This document shows positions 27,152 to 40,236 of a DNA stretch of 64,000 nt, one piece after another. Made by a program: the position numbers and the translations under genes. Under the pieces are notes generated by a model, which saw only the letters and a program-made list of their open reading frames with translations, was not told where the DNA came from and made no database searches. This DNA comes from Panonychus citri (Eukaryota; Arthropoda; Arachnida; Trombidiformes; Tetranychidae), in the NCBI RefSeq assembly GCF_014898815.1, contig NW_026515542.1:434001-498000 (forward strand), read 5' to 3'. Every line of letters starts with the position of its first letter. Position 1 is the stretch's first letter.

Positions 27152-30100
27152 GAATTTCTGATAAGATATTACTGAAATTCTGACAAAAAGCATTTTCGTC
27201 TCTAAGAATTATTTTCATAATCTATTGCTCATCAGTTTCTTATGTTATCTATTTTTTATAATCTTTTCTTTCTCTCTCTCTCTCGCTCTGATCTATTTCC
27301 AGAATCAACTGATTCTCTGATTTCATGAACATTCACCCACTTTTCTGTAGTTTTTCAATAAAACTTGAATAATAAACCATGAAAATGATTTATTTAGGTA
27401 ACACATTCTGTCTGTTGTTAACACGTTTGTTGTTTGCCTGTAAATTGTTTCAGAATAATTTCATGGAAAATCATGGAAATCAATTTCATCATCATGTATT
27501 ATATGGTGAAGATAAATGATGATATTTTAAGGAAAAAATTACTCAACAATTGTTGATATTTTTCCCAATCTAAATTCAATCTCAATTGTTGATTGATTGT
27601 TTCATCGGGATAAACAACATGTTACACCAAAAGATTATGATGATGATAATTTTTGGTTTTGTCTATGGATTTTAAATTCTGTTTCATTCTCAACTGAATT
27701 ATCGTTATCATTTCTAGACACATGATGACAAATTATCTGTTCCACACAGATGAATATCTATGTATTCATGTGATGACTTTTCAATCCAATTTCCTTTGGA
27801 TTCTGTTAATACCCGGAAAGATTAAGCTCTCTGATTTTGACTGAATCAGAATCAGAACAATTTCCTGATTTTATTAATATTGTTTTCTGATTTTTCAATT
27901 GGAATTATTTTTCTTTCAACCCAATCATGAATCGTATGTGAAAATATTACCTTTCACTTCATTATTATAAATTGAATATTTTCCTGTTTCATGATATTAT
28001 TGAAATATGAAAATTTCAATAATCTTTTCGCAGTTTTTTACCTTTTAGGATTTTCATCAAATCTAACAAACAAAAAAAGTTGATCATCTTCACATGAATT
28101 CAGGGAAACTTTAAATTCATGTTAACAAATTTAAATGAAAATAAAAATTTAATAACAACCAAGATAATTTGATACTTTCGGATGCAAAGATGATGAAAAA
28201 TGGAAGGTGAAAATCACCAAGTCAACAATTGAAAGACTGGGAGTGAAAAGGGAATATTTTTCTCTGTCATGTTCACCCTCATGAAATGTTTCCTTTATTA
28301 AGAACTTTTTTTCCTCTCCTACAATATTTGCCTCGAAATTTTCATCTTCATAACTTCACTAGACATGTTGATTATTATCCTGACAGAGATGAGAAAAAGA
28401 TGACAAAGAAAGAGAAACAAAAGAGACTCTTTGTTTTCGTATTCATAATTGACAAGATTCGATAAATATTAATATTAATAATAATCGAAAGATAATTAAT
28501 TTGATTGTTATAATCACGATTCAAGTTATTAAAAAAGTTCTAAACTTTTCTCGAACTTGTATCCACCTCCCATACTATTATACGAAGAGTAAAATTCAAA
28601 GATTTCAATTCTAAATTGTCCTAATAATAAGCAAATCTTTCCAGCAACAATTAGTAAATTAAAAGCAAACATAATTAACAATTAATCCTTAAAATTAACA
28701 ATAAACTTTTCCCCTCTAATTGTTACTTAGTTTAATGACATTTTAATAACAAAACTAATTAGAGTTACTTATCTTCCAGCCAATGAATTGATCTATAAGG
28801 TAATCAGACTAATGATTATCATGATGATGATGATTATTATTGTTATTATTATTATCACACTGGTTTAATTCAGTTTAATTTAATGATTTTAATTGAAAAG
28901 TAACAGTAAAAAAATATACTTACATTAAAAGACGAGAAGGAAAAATTGGAAACCATTAAAAGCTGAGCTTAGTTAATGGTAATGTTTATGTTTCATTTCA
29001 CTCATGGAATTAGATTCTCATGATGATGATCTTCATGAACCAAGATGAGAATCGGGTTTCAAGAAAATCGGAAATTGAGAAATTCTAATGATAAAAAAGA
29101 TGAATGTATTTTTATGGATATTACATTGACTTCCGTCGGTAATAACATATTCCCTATTTTTAGATTATTACCTTAAATCATCCTCATCATCAAACTAGAG
29201 TGATAAGTATTTCATGATGATGATGATCATCATCATCCATGGATTAGTATTATGGAGACAGCTATGACCATGATGATGATGATCGCAAACATTTACATCA
29301 TTCATCTTATTCTGAGTGTTTGGTGGTATTATTTTCAATTCAAGGTGAAAGATGAAAGTGAAAAATGATTCATTTTATCATCATCTTCATCATCATCCTG
29401 TTCACTATCATAAGTCACTGATGATGATGTTAATCATTATCATAATCGTAAGCTTACAATACAAGAATCATTTTTGTCGTTGTTATTGATCATCATCATC
29501 AACAACAAAAAGTATATTGTGTATTGAAATGATCACTATTATAATGATTCTGATTTTGAATTGTTCAGTTTTCAACAATACAAGATGATACTTGATGATT
29601 GCTTATCATTATAATCAATTGGAATCACTTTATATCAAAACACACAATCAGTTGATCATCAATTGAAATACCAACCAAGTAGTTTAAATTGTTTTAATGT
29701 TTCCTTATAATCGACTAACGATATAACTTGATTGTGACTTGAAAAGTGATCAATTAATTGCTTGACTTTCAATGATAATTCAACGATTATATTTCATGTA
29801 AATGAAATTAGAGAGAGATAACATTGATCGTTACAACGATTTCGAGCTCTGTTTTCCGTTGCAACGAAATGAGATATTACTGGAAAAAAAAGGTTATTGG
29901 AAAATAATGATAATGCTCAGTGATAATGGTGATGATTATCATGATAACCACCAACATACTGATTCAAAAATGATTTTTTTCCAAGATGAGTGTTGGGTTA
30001 AGGTATAAAAAAGAGATGTATTAATAGGTGAAAAGGATTAAATTGCTTATTGAACAAAGAAGATGATACAAATTGATAATGTGGACGAAGATAATGATGA

Positions 30101-33100
30101 AGATACTTATTGACCATAGGTAAGAAGAAGATGAATGATATACGATGAAAGAGGAGGAGGAGGTTAAGAGAGAGGGAGTGGAAAAGGATAAAGATGATGA
30201 ACTTGAAGAGGGATGAGGAGAAAAAACCTTCATCATCATGCTAACATTTGATTTTAACCATTTTCTCTTCTCATTTCATCTTCAATCGATAGTCTGTAAG
30301 AAAAGAAAACGAAACCAAGTAAAGAGTTCTCTCTCTCTCTCTCTCTCTCTCTCTTTCATCATATTTTTCTCTTTCTTTCCTTCTCTTTCACTCCTTTTTT
30401 CGTCATCATCATCATCTGCTACATCCAAACTATTGGAGAAGAAAAAAAGAACTGAGAAAATTTCGTTCAGGGAAACTCTGAGTGGAAAAAAATAAGATTC
30501 ATCTCAAGAATATTTTTTTCCTTCTTCATAATTTGTCGATAAACAAGCAGAAAAAAAATATCTTAACACTAACGAGTTCTAAGAATCTAATTGCTTTCTT
30601 GTTAAATTGAATCGCAATTAACATTCAACCTAATTAAATTGGCTACAATTCTGAAAAATATCATATTCATAATAATATATTCATGTTTATGAACAACCAA
30701 CCACCAGAATTATCACAAAATTTGGAAAAAATATTTTCCACTCCCAAGAGAAAATTAAACTTTTCCCTCCATGTTGATGTTGATCACTTTTTCCGGTTCC
30801 CTTGCTATCAATAGATCAACAAATTATAAATTGTTAATTTCATTAAAGTTCATTATGTTTAATCAAACTGTTTGGTTATGTGCCATTAGGTTAATACATT
30901 TTACAGTTTCAGTTTAATCAATTTAATCATCATTTGATTATCATACTAATCATTGAAATGATGGCAAAAAAAGTTCCCATAATCAATTATGTATCTTTAC
31001 CATAGGTAAAAATTTGAATATAATTGTAAAAGTTAATCACAATCAAGTGAAATATAAGCCAAAGTTAAAATAACCTAAACAATATTAATATGATTAAGTT
31101 TCTTGATTACATATGCAATTAAAATAATTTACTGCTGTTAATTGTGATGCAACTATTTCGTGATTAAAGTTAATTACTTATCATGATCCATTTTGTTAGT
31201 TATTGATTTACTTTAATCATTTATTGTGCTTTTTTTTTTGATTATTTGACACACACAAAAGGTTTACCATGTAATAGATTTGGCTCAAGATTAAACTGAT
31301 TGATTAAGATACTATCAAGTAGTGGTCATTGATAATGGTCAAGATACTGGCTGTTGATACTTGTTAAGGTTATCCATTAAGAGGCAATTAAAACTGGGAG
31401 TATCAAAGAGGAGGAAACAATTTAAAATCTTATGGTCATTAATATCATATGATAATAATAAATGAGTTCGGAAACTCTGAACTTTGCTTAGGTTATTGAA
31501 TTGAACTGGATTCTGAATGCTGGGTTTTCACGCCCATTAATTAGTTGATCAAATGATGATGAACCTTTTTCTCAGATGATTCTGATTATGGTCAATCGAT
31601 TCCGATAGGTAGGAGATTTTCATGATAAAATGTTGAGAAAAGGAGATCAAGAAATAGATGGAAATAAGTGGGAATGATCATCATGGAGCTTTTTTCATTG
31701 TTATTATCATTTTCGTTCCAATTAGTATCTACTAATAGCTCTGAATTTCATTCCACCTCCTAATATCTTATATCCTCTCTTTTTTATTCCTTCTCCTCCT
31801 CTTTTCTTCATGGTGAAGGTAGCTTACTTTTCCCATGGTTAATTCTCAATCTCATGTTGCTTATGATGGTAAAGTTCTTAACGATGAAATATCAATAAGA
31901 TAGATTGAGAGAGAGAAAGAGAGAGAGAGAGAGAGAAATTTACTCCATGAAAACTGAGTAACTGGTAAGTGGAAACGGAAAAGGAAAACCTCCTGAGGAG
32001 ATGAAGAGGTAAACTTAAAGATAATTCATAGATACAAATACGATATTGTGAAGCAAATTGTCTTTGGTGATAATGTTTTGGTTAAATATGATAACAAGGT
32101 GATGGTGGTTAGAATTGGGTGATTATTGGGAATAGAGAAAAGGAGAAGGAAAAAATGTTGATAATAGACTCGAAAAATTGTCTCACGCAATTAACGATAA
32201 TTTAATCACATTGAATGTTAACTTGATTTAGGTCACGAAGCCAAAATTGACATTATATTTATCATTCACCTTTACAATTTAACTTTGTAACTGTCATCTT
32301 CATAATCACCATTGTCTCCATAATTATGATCATATTCATAACTGAATCAGCCTGAAATCACGTAAACTCATTAGAATGAGAGAGAAAGAAAAAAGAGAGA
32401 GAGAGGAAGGGAAGAGAAACAAATGTGATTCTCATGTATTCGAGATTGAAAATCGTAAACTTTTCATTCAGAATTGAACACAAGTTTTCTTTGAGAAAAG
32501 TAAAAAAATCTTTTACATTTTGTGCTCAATTTTCAGGATAAAATGGATTCTGACGTTGGAAACATGATGAAAATGACATTGAATCTTTTTACATTTGTAG
32601 ATATCAGTTTCTTTCCAGATTCCCTGTTGATATTCATTATTGTTCAGAATCAACTGATGAGCTCACTTTTCGTGATGCACAGTAGATTTAATTCTGGCAA
32701 AAAGGACTCACCTTGAGAGAGAAAGATAAAAGAGACAGAGAGATAAATATATTCGAAAGATTTGACATGAAGAGAATAAAAAAGTTCTAACATTGTCTTT
32801 CATTCATCATTACGATAACTCATAGGATACCTTTCATCTGACAGAAATCAAACTTACTTTATATCTAACAAAAATCCCATTGAAAAACGAAAAATTCTAA
32901 ATCAATCAGATTATATCACTCATAAAGATTACCCTGTAAATGTAAAACTCATTAGTCAACATTAGTCCATAGTAAAAAATCAATAACTAATTCTCATAGC
33001 TCTTTGTAATCTTTTCATTTATAATTAGCCCTGAGGTGAAAAAATTTCATAATTGAACATGAGACGAAAAGAAAAGATAAAAATGTTTCATTCCAATTGT

Positions 33101-34530
33101 GAAGTAGTTCAATATGATTTCCATGTGATTGTTATTAACATTTGAATTTGCTATTGACTTTGAATTCTGTATAATCATCATGATTAATTAGATAACATCA
33201 AGGTGAAGACTAGTGTTTACATAATACTTATCATGAGATTATCCCCTGAGCCCTCTCACCATCCATTTACAAGCTATTGATTAATCATTTTTGTTTGGTT
33301 GGCACTTGAGATTAATTAAGGTTTTTCCCCCTCTCTTGGTTAGTTAATTATTCACCAATAATTAAGGTTAATCATTAGTCGCTGTTGTTCAACTTGTGAC
33401 TATCTCAATATCAGAAAGTTGGTCTTTTTTTCTGTGTGTGTATTCATTTTATCATTGAATTTCCATTGAATTCTCATGTTGAATATGTTAGAGGTTAAGT
33501 TGTTATGGTTACAAAGGTTGTTGTCTTGTTAGTAATGTTGATTATGTTGATGATGATGATGATGATGATGAGTTGGATAAGCAAGAAAAGATAGTGATAA
33601 GGTGATGAAAGGTGAAGAAGAAGATGAAATTGGTATAAGATAAGAGGATGAGAGAGACTTGGAAAACAGTTCAGGTTTAATGGTGAACTTATATCCTAAT
33701 GAATCTAATGATTACCATGAAATTAATGATCTTATTAACTTTTCTTTTAGATTGAAATATCATTAACTGAATTCAGAAGTTTCCATGAAAAGAGTAGTAA
33801 TAGATTCCTCATGGTAATTACCAGTTTTTATTTCCTGATGTTTACTGACAACTTACAATTTATGAAAATGAATTAAGAACATGATGACAATCAGAATAGA
33901 GATTTAGATAATTATTCTTGTGATGAACTTATGTGACTTACTCGCAGGTCAAGGTCATTAAAGTTATTCACTCAATAATTGTCTTGAATGTCCAATCAAG
34001 TACATGTAGATTTCATCTAATGGACAAAGCTGAGGATACAATAAACATATGGAAAGCTTGAAACTTGACCAGGCTAATTCTAGATTATCAGAAGGGCTTT
34101 ATGAGTAAACTTATTAGTCTTTGACTAGAATATGTTAGTTTTGACTGATTATTCAAAAAAAACGAAATCATCACGTTCGATCACAATGAATTTCATGGAT
34201 CAGAATGAACATGAAAGTATACAGTTAATTCAAGACAGTTTTAGTTTTTTTTGGCGGAAAAAGTTAATGATACAATAAGGTTAAGAAATGATTTTCAGAG
34301 ATGAGTTTATGTTAAATGTATCTGTCTGGCTGTTGTATTCATGCGAGATGAATTTTGATTGTTTTAGTTTCATGAAACTGAATACAACTATATGGAACTA
34401 TTCATGAGATACAATGTTAAGGAAAACTTTTAAAATTCTAAGAAAGTTTCATTTGTATTTCTGTAGCTTTTTGTTTTTCTGTTACCTTATTAACCAATAC
34501 TAGCAAGGGCAGACGCTCAACCCTCGGCCC

Positions 34531-34531
<1 letters not shown>

Positions 34532-34582
<51 letters not shown>
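34532..34582. repeat. (GA)n microsatellite
   Basis: A long AG run embedded in a locally more complex, GC-richer stretch (34490-34720). Confidence 0.95.
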
Positions 34583-34586
<4 letters not shown>

Positions 34587-35027
34587 AAGAAAGAGAGAGC
34601 ATTCGTTGCGCCTGAAATATGAAATGAGCATTCACTCTAGGTCTTTATTCAGAACGGGACTAGATAGTTGTTCCATTGCGTAGTAGTTGTTAAGCAGGCG
34701 CACACAGAAATACTTATGCACTTTAGCAACTGGGTGAAAAACTGGTTAGTAAGAAACGCAACGATTAAATGTAAAAAAGTTCATTCTGATCAATTAAAAT
34801 TGAAAATGAAATTTTTAAACGTTGCGATAGAAATGTGACCAGAAACTGAAGCAGTTATTGAAAGAGAACTGGCCATTTTCACCATGAATTAGTGCGTGTA
34901 AAATAACTTTTATTCTGTATTTTTTTCTTGTCTTACAACTAATAAGAGGAAGGACATAGTCGGATAGTGCAAAGATAAGCCACAAAATCCAGCCGATGAC
35001 TAGAAAGGAAATGACCCGGGGACACAG

Positions 35028-35057
35028 GATCCTATCCCTAGGACCCAGGATAGGGTC
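35028..35057. repeat. GC-rich inverted repeat
   Basis: GATCCTATCC (35028-35037) pairs with GGATAGGGTC (35048-35057) at nine of ten positions, and related direct words (GGACACAGGAT, GGACCCAGGAT, GGTCCCAGGTCAT-like) surround it. The cluster stands out from the AT-rich background. Function unknown. Confidence 0.5.
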
Positions 35058-37792
35058 CCAGGTCATAGGACCATAAGAGAAGGAGATGAATATCAAATTT
35101 GAATGAAAAAGGACGAATATAATTATGACCAGATAGGGAATGAAAAAGAAACTAGTTAAAGTAATCTAACCTTGATCTAACCTATAACGAAAGGAACAGG
35201 AAGAAGTCAAAGAAAAAGGATGAAAATTTCATAATGAGGATTCGATGTCACCAGTGTCCTGCTAGTATCACGACAACAGAACCAGCAGCAAATATCATAA
35301 TCGTAAATGTCTTTCTTTAACTTATCCCAAGCCTGGAAAATGTATATTGATGATTCCAAATGATATTCTGACTAGCATGGTAACTCTGAACCAAAGAGAT
35401 AAAAGTTCATGGGGGTTTAATGAGCATAAAACAATTCAAAATCCTCTTTTCTTGCAAGTTGATATTTAGATTTGATTGTCTCTCTAGAAGTTTTTTTTCT
35501 CACTATTCTAATATCTCAATGGGCAGAAAATATTTTTACCGTTATTATTTTCGTTCTGGTTTGTGAATTAACAACAAGACACAATGATGATACTATTATC
35601 ATACAGTATTTAATGGGATGAGGATGCACTTTAAATTGCAAATTACAATTTAATTTGTAGCCATTTAAAGTGAATCTTGTGCAGAGACAATTGCATTTTC
35701 CTAGTAACATTCAGCATCCACTCTGTTTGATAAATATTATCTTAAAGATATCATGGTTATCGCAGTGAGCTGAAAATTATATTATCCCTGAAGGCTTAAT
35801 ACTAATAGTTGAGACTATTATTTGTTTGATTGTGAATTGTTAAACTAAATTATTATTATCAATTACCAACAGTTTGTAGTCTTATGATTAAATGAAGTGA
35901 TTGGATTCATCATGTTTATCTATTGATTGTTGACTGGTGGCTTTCATGTGCCTTGATGATGGTAAATCTATTAAATTGTTAACCCAATGATAGTAATTGA
36001 ATTAAAGTTAATTTTGTTTATTCTTGTGTTTCATCATTTTCCTGAAATCTGAAAATTCAATAGAAATTTTCATCTTAAGAGAGCAAAAAATCAATCCATT
36101 GAACCGGATAATTCATTTTTAACAATTTCCAATCATCATCATTACCATCATCATTTTCAACATCATTATCAACACCATGTTCATTGAAGGTGCATTGGTG
36201 ATCATAAAAGACGATCAGAATTGAAGAGATAAAAAAAAGTTCTAATTCGATATCATAATGTTTCACTTTCTTAACAAATGATTGATTCAATTGCTCATCA
36301 CAAGCAATTTGAACCTTTAAAAAGTAAACAAAATATCATCATCATCATCAGAACCATGGTCATCATGATGAGTTCTGATGCTCAGTTGAATGTTTATTTA
36401 TAATAGTATCATCGAAAGAGAATAAAGGAAAAAGTTAACTCGAAAACTTTTTCTTCCAAGTTAATATCATGATCATTTTCAGCTTTTCTAATGATTTTCT
36501 TTCAAACAAAACAATTAAATTGCTTTGGGAAAACACAATCAACACACACAAGTTAAATAAAATCTCTGATAGGTAATCAATTTAATCATCTTGTCATCAT
36601 CAAATCCTTTCACAAGGATTAAGATATACAATTTCAATGGATAAATGAGAAGGATTAACATTGGTAATGATTAAAATCTTTTACGTTAAGTTGAAAAGCA
36701 TTTTTATTGTAATTAAAAGGAAACAAACAAAAAAAAAGATGATTATAGTTACATTTCTCATTCTGTTAGAAATCATTAATAACAGTTTACATTTGATGAT
36801 AAAAAGGATGAGAGAGTAGAGATGGATGATAATGATGATGATGATAATAATGATAATCTGCTGAAACTTTTCAATCAAACCACCAAGTCCCATGGGAGGT
36901 AAGATTAGTAACCTTTTTTAATGGAAAAAAACAGAAAATCATCATTTCCGCATCAATTTTTATCTTCATCAAAGATCATAGATAATGATGATGATTATCT
37001 TCATCATTATCATCATAGCAATTAAGATTAACTGTTTTTTATCCAAGGTGATTTACTCACAGTAAAAGAGATTGAATTTTCTGTAAAGAATCAAATGATT
37101 TAGTTAATTGCGATAATTACAAAGTCTTAAGCTCTGATTAAAAGTTTGATTATATTTGAATTTTTAACTAATTGTTCATTTCAGTTAATGAGAAATGTTT
37201 ATTTTGTTCAATTTGGAAAGGTAATCTTAACACTTTCTCGAGCATAATAAATACAAAACTTTCATTGAATTTTGGTTCTGATAAAGTTTCATCGAAATTT
37301 AGAAAAAAGTTTTTTTTTTAACTCTTAACATATTAATACTTATAAGATACTTTCACATTTTGAATTATCTTCTAATGTATTCAGAATTTGCTCATCATGT
37401 CACATTACAAGAGGAGATGAGAATAGTGCTATTGATGTACACCAATAATCACCAGAGTAAAGATTATATTCTTTAAGGTAAGAATCAAATAACAGATATT
37501 AAGCTTTTCGTTATCATCCTTCTTTTCATCATAAAAGTATTTGCGACTTTAAGTTGATATTTTGTTTCGTTGGTAAAGCTACCAAGTTACGTGTTACCCT
37601 CCCCACTCTCATCTTGGTAAGAATTACAATAAGAAAAGGATGAGAAGGAGTGAAAATGATGATGAAAAAAGTGATAACACCTTTGGGAGGAGTTGAAATT
37701 GTCATTTAACATGTGATATTGTTTCTTTTGCAAGGAGAACGATTCTAAACCAAAATGAAGAAAGAAAATTGCTGAGATAAACCGAGAGAAAA

Positions 37793-37794
<2 letters not shown>

Positions 37795-37847
<53 letters not shown>
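37795..37847. repeat. (CT)n microsatellite
   Basis: A long CT run, about 430 bases before the LTR element. Confidence 0.95.
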
Positions 37848-37850
<3 letters not shown>

Positions 37851-38277
37851 GTCATTACCCGAGAAAATCAGAGTATGATAAAGATAATGATGATAACCAG
37901 TCTGGTTAACATTTCTGTCTTTCATACACTCCCACCGGTGGAAATGAAACTATCAACAGTAATAATGTTCGGAAATGAACAATATTAATTCATTGAGCTT
38001 TTTTTTCATTCCTTTAAATTCATTAACTGAATTCATTTCCACCATCAGACCTAAGAACAGTCTCATTGGCTTACTCTCCATTTTCATATAGTCTGAACTT
38101 TCATCTAAGTTTTTTTTTCTTCCTCAATCATGAAATAATCCCTGTAACTTGGTGTAATCATAAACCAAAACGAAATGTCCAGTAATGCTGTTTACTGACC
38201 ATCCTGGTGGATAGAATAACAAAAATGTGATATCTTCTGAATACAATCTTTGCACAATAAGGAAGTATTATTATTAT

Positions 38278-38768
38278 TGTGAGGGTGCACAAAATGAGTT
38301 CTTGTACGATTGGTGAACTCAGACCAAGATCGATAAAGGGGACAAATTTTCTCTAACTAAGATTTCAAAAGTCAATGACTTTTTACTAATTAGACTTGAC
38401 CACAATTAAAAATATCACAACAAAGTAAATCACAAAGTAATTGAAATTTAATTAACTCAAAGGTGAGAAGTATCAATTGAGAGTAACACAAGAAATTAAT
38501 TTGAAATAGAAATTATCAAAATGGAGTAAATAGAAAGAGGAAAAGGAAAAGATTTAGGGTTTAGAGTAATATAAAGGAAACAGTTTATCAATCAACTTGG
38601 AAGTAGTAGTGGCGAGTAAAAGCATTTGTTTCTACTGACTTCTGTTAGAAAAGAATCTTCTTTATATTCTATTCTTTTTAACGGTAGAGGGAAATTTGAA
38701 TTTGATTGACAAATGAAAATTAATCAAAAGAGGGTCGCAATTAGTCACATGAGTGTAAACCCCTTACA
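38278..38768 (-). repeat. 3' LTR
   Basis: 491 bp, TG...CA ends on either strand. By eye it is identical to the other LTR except one G/A difference (TAAAGGAAAC here, TAAAAGAAAC there). It contains one copy of the AAAGTCAATGACTTT palindrome. The sequence just inside it is not a purine tract, which is unusual. Confidence 0.95.
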
Positions 38769-38799
38769 GAGCCCTGGGACAAAACTGACGATCGGACTC

Positions 38800-40236
38800 T
38801 TAACGGGTTCGTCGCAGCCCTAGAAAAGTCAGTGACTTTTTGCGAGTCTCGTTAAGTTTATAAAGATCAGGAATTTCTTCAGTAGTAATTGGAAAAATAT
38901 GATGTTCTTCTTTGTACTTTTGTTTTTCCAATTTTTCTTTTCTTTTCTTTCCGTGATCATAAGGAGAAACTTTGAATGAATCAGGCCAATCACCAATGTA
39001 GTCCAATGTATTTTTTAATAGAGTAGCCATGAAATCATTCTTTGGATAAACGAATCCACGAAAACCTTGATTCATTTCGATTGTGGCTTTTAAAGTAGTT
39101 TTAACACTTTCGATTCTTTCATAGTCGATGAGGTAGGAATACATTGTAAAAGCGGCATCAACTAATGGTGAGTGAGTTTTTGTTTGCATGAGAACACTGA
39201 ATAACAACAGAACGATATGTTTAAGTCCAATAGAGTCGTTGACTTTATAAGTGTTGTAATAAGAACCGACACAAATTATCCGTGGTAACATGTAAAGATG
39301 ATCGTTGATTGAGAAAAACAATGAAACAAAATCGCCAGTTTGACCTGCGACGATGATACGATCATATTTTCTTAATATGTTTATGACTTCGTTTCTTATT
39401 CTTTTGAAATTTTTTCCGTTGATTGTATCTTCCTTAGTTAGACCATGTAATTCAGTTCCAAACTGCTCTTTAGTTATTGAGGTTGACGGGTGACGGACAA
39501 ATTCATGATAAACAACTCGACATGAAGCATCAACTATTGCTATCCAAACAGGAACAGTATAAAAGAATCCATTTTTCATTTTTATCTTTGCGTTTTCCAT
39601 GTCGATGGAACAAATTTTTAGTCCTTGTTCTTTTAGATTAATAGCTGCTTCTGAGATTTTTCGAGCATAAGGAAGAGGTGGTGCCATGTCAGGTAAAGAA
39701 GTTACTAACTTCTGTCGAAGTTTTTCTTGATTAATTCTTTCTTTTCTAACACGTTCTTTTTTATTCCATTGAGCTGGACATCTTTTTCGGAAAAGAAACG
39801 ATTCTTCTGCTTTTGTTGATTTGAAATTATTTCTCCAACAATCTACTTTAGGTGTTGGACCAACTGAAACTGGTTTGTAACTGACGGCTTCGCTAAAGGT
39901 GAATTGTTGCGAGGTTGAAGGTGAAGGTGATGATGATGATGAAGTTTCGCTTAAAGTCAGAGACTTTAAAAGTGGTTTAACTGGATCATCAGGAGCATTA
40001 ATAAGCTTAGGGATCAAGCCTTGTTTTCTAGCTTGAGTTCGATGTCTTTTTTCTCGACGTTTATCGGCAATGGTTCGATATACATAATTTGCTTCGACTT
40101 GTTTTTGTAAAAGTTCAGATCTAGTGACTCGTTCCGATTCGTCTGGATAATTCCAATCACTTGAATCACTTGTTGAACTTAGATGAGGTAGAATTATTTG
40201 TTTAGATGTCGAGGTTCTTCCGAGACAATAGGCCAA
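38800..40236 (-). CDS. Third coding region, second half: DEDDh 3'-5' exonuclease (REXO/ISG20-like)
   Basis: An open frame of 478 residues counted from 40236, where the first codon is TTG, not ATG, and a TAA lies just upstream. It is probably translated as a continuation of the zinc-domain frame (relative shift -1) or separated from it by a one-base error. Residues 1-190 are polar and basic. The exonuclease domain shows Exo I SIDMEN (D212, E214), Exo II VAGQTGDF (D302) and Exo III HSPLVDAAFTM (H355, D360): all five DEDDh metal/catalytic residues. The words between (VVYHEFVRHP, HGLTKEDTINGKNF) match the REXO4/ISG20/REXO1 subfamily, which trims RNA or single-stranded DNA 3' ends. The frame ends with a basic tail, 31 bases before the 3' LTR. 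Host capture is likely. Confidence 0.85.
   Translation of the reverse strand: MAYCLGRTSTSKQIILPHLSSTSDSSDWNYPDESERVTRSELLQKQVEANYVYRTIADKRREKRHRTQARKQGLIPKLINAPDDPVKPLLKSLTLSETSSSSSPSPSTSQQFTFSEAVSYKPVSVGPTPKVDCWRNNFKSTKAEESFLFRKRCPAQWNKKERVRKERINQEKLRQKLVTSLPDMAPPLPYARKISEAAINLKEQGLKICSIDMENAKIKMKNGFFYTVPVWIAIVDASCRVVYHEFVRHPSTSITKEQFGTELHGLTKEDTINGKNFKRIRNEVINILRKYDRIIVAGQTGDFVSLFFSINDHLYMLPRIICVGSYYNTYKVNDSIGLKHIVLLLFSVLMQTKTHSPLVDAAFTMYSYLIDYERIESVKTTLKATIEMNQGFRGFVYPKNDFMATLLKNTLDYIGDWPDSFKVSPYDHGKKRKEKLEKQKYKEEHHIFPITTEEIPDLYKLNETRKKSLTFLGLRRTR

Larger units (their letters stand above)
18938..38272. other. Long non-coding region, possibly intron of the EB-like gene
   Basis: Nearly 19 kb without a convincing exon. 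Open frames here are repeat translations. The composition changes along it: TTAATTG-style sequence at about 20.8-24.4 kb, then sequence rich in ATGATGA, GTTACCATG and AGAACTTTTTT words. A GC-richer hairpin lies near 35020-35070. Because the preceding exon ends in a clear donor, some or all of this may be intron, but no acceptor/exon could be shown. Confidence 0.4.

Noticed and set aside
34815..35096. 93-codon minus-strand frame with GPMTWDPILGPRDRI
   Set aside because: The repeated-looking part comes from the GC-rich nested repeat at 35020-35070; the remainder shows no domain.
37587..37925. 112-codon open frame on the minus strand
   Set aside because: Its middle is a (CT)n/(GA)n repeat read as REREs; no family features.
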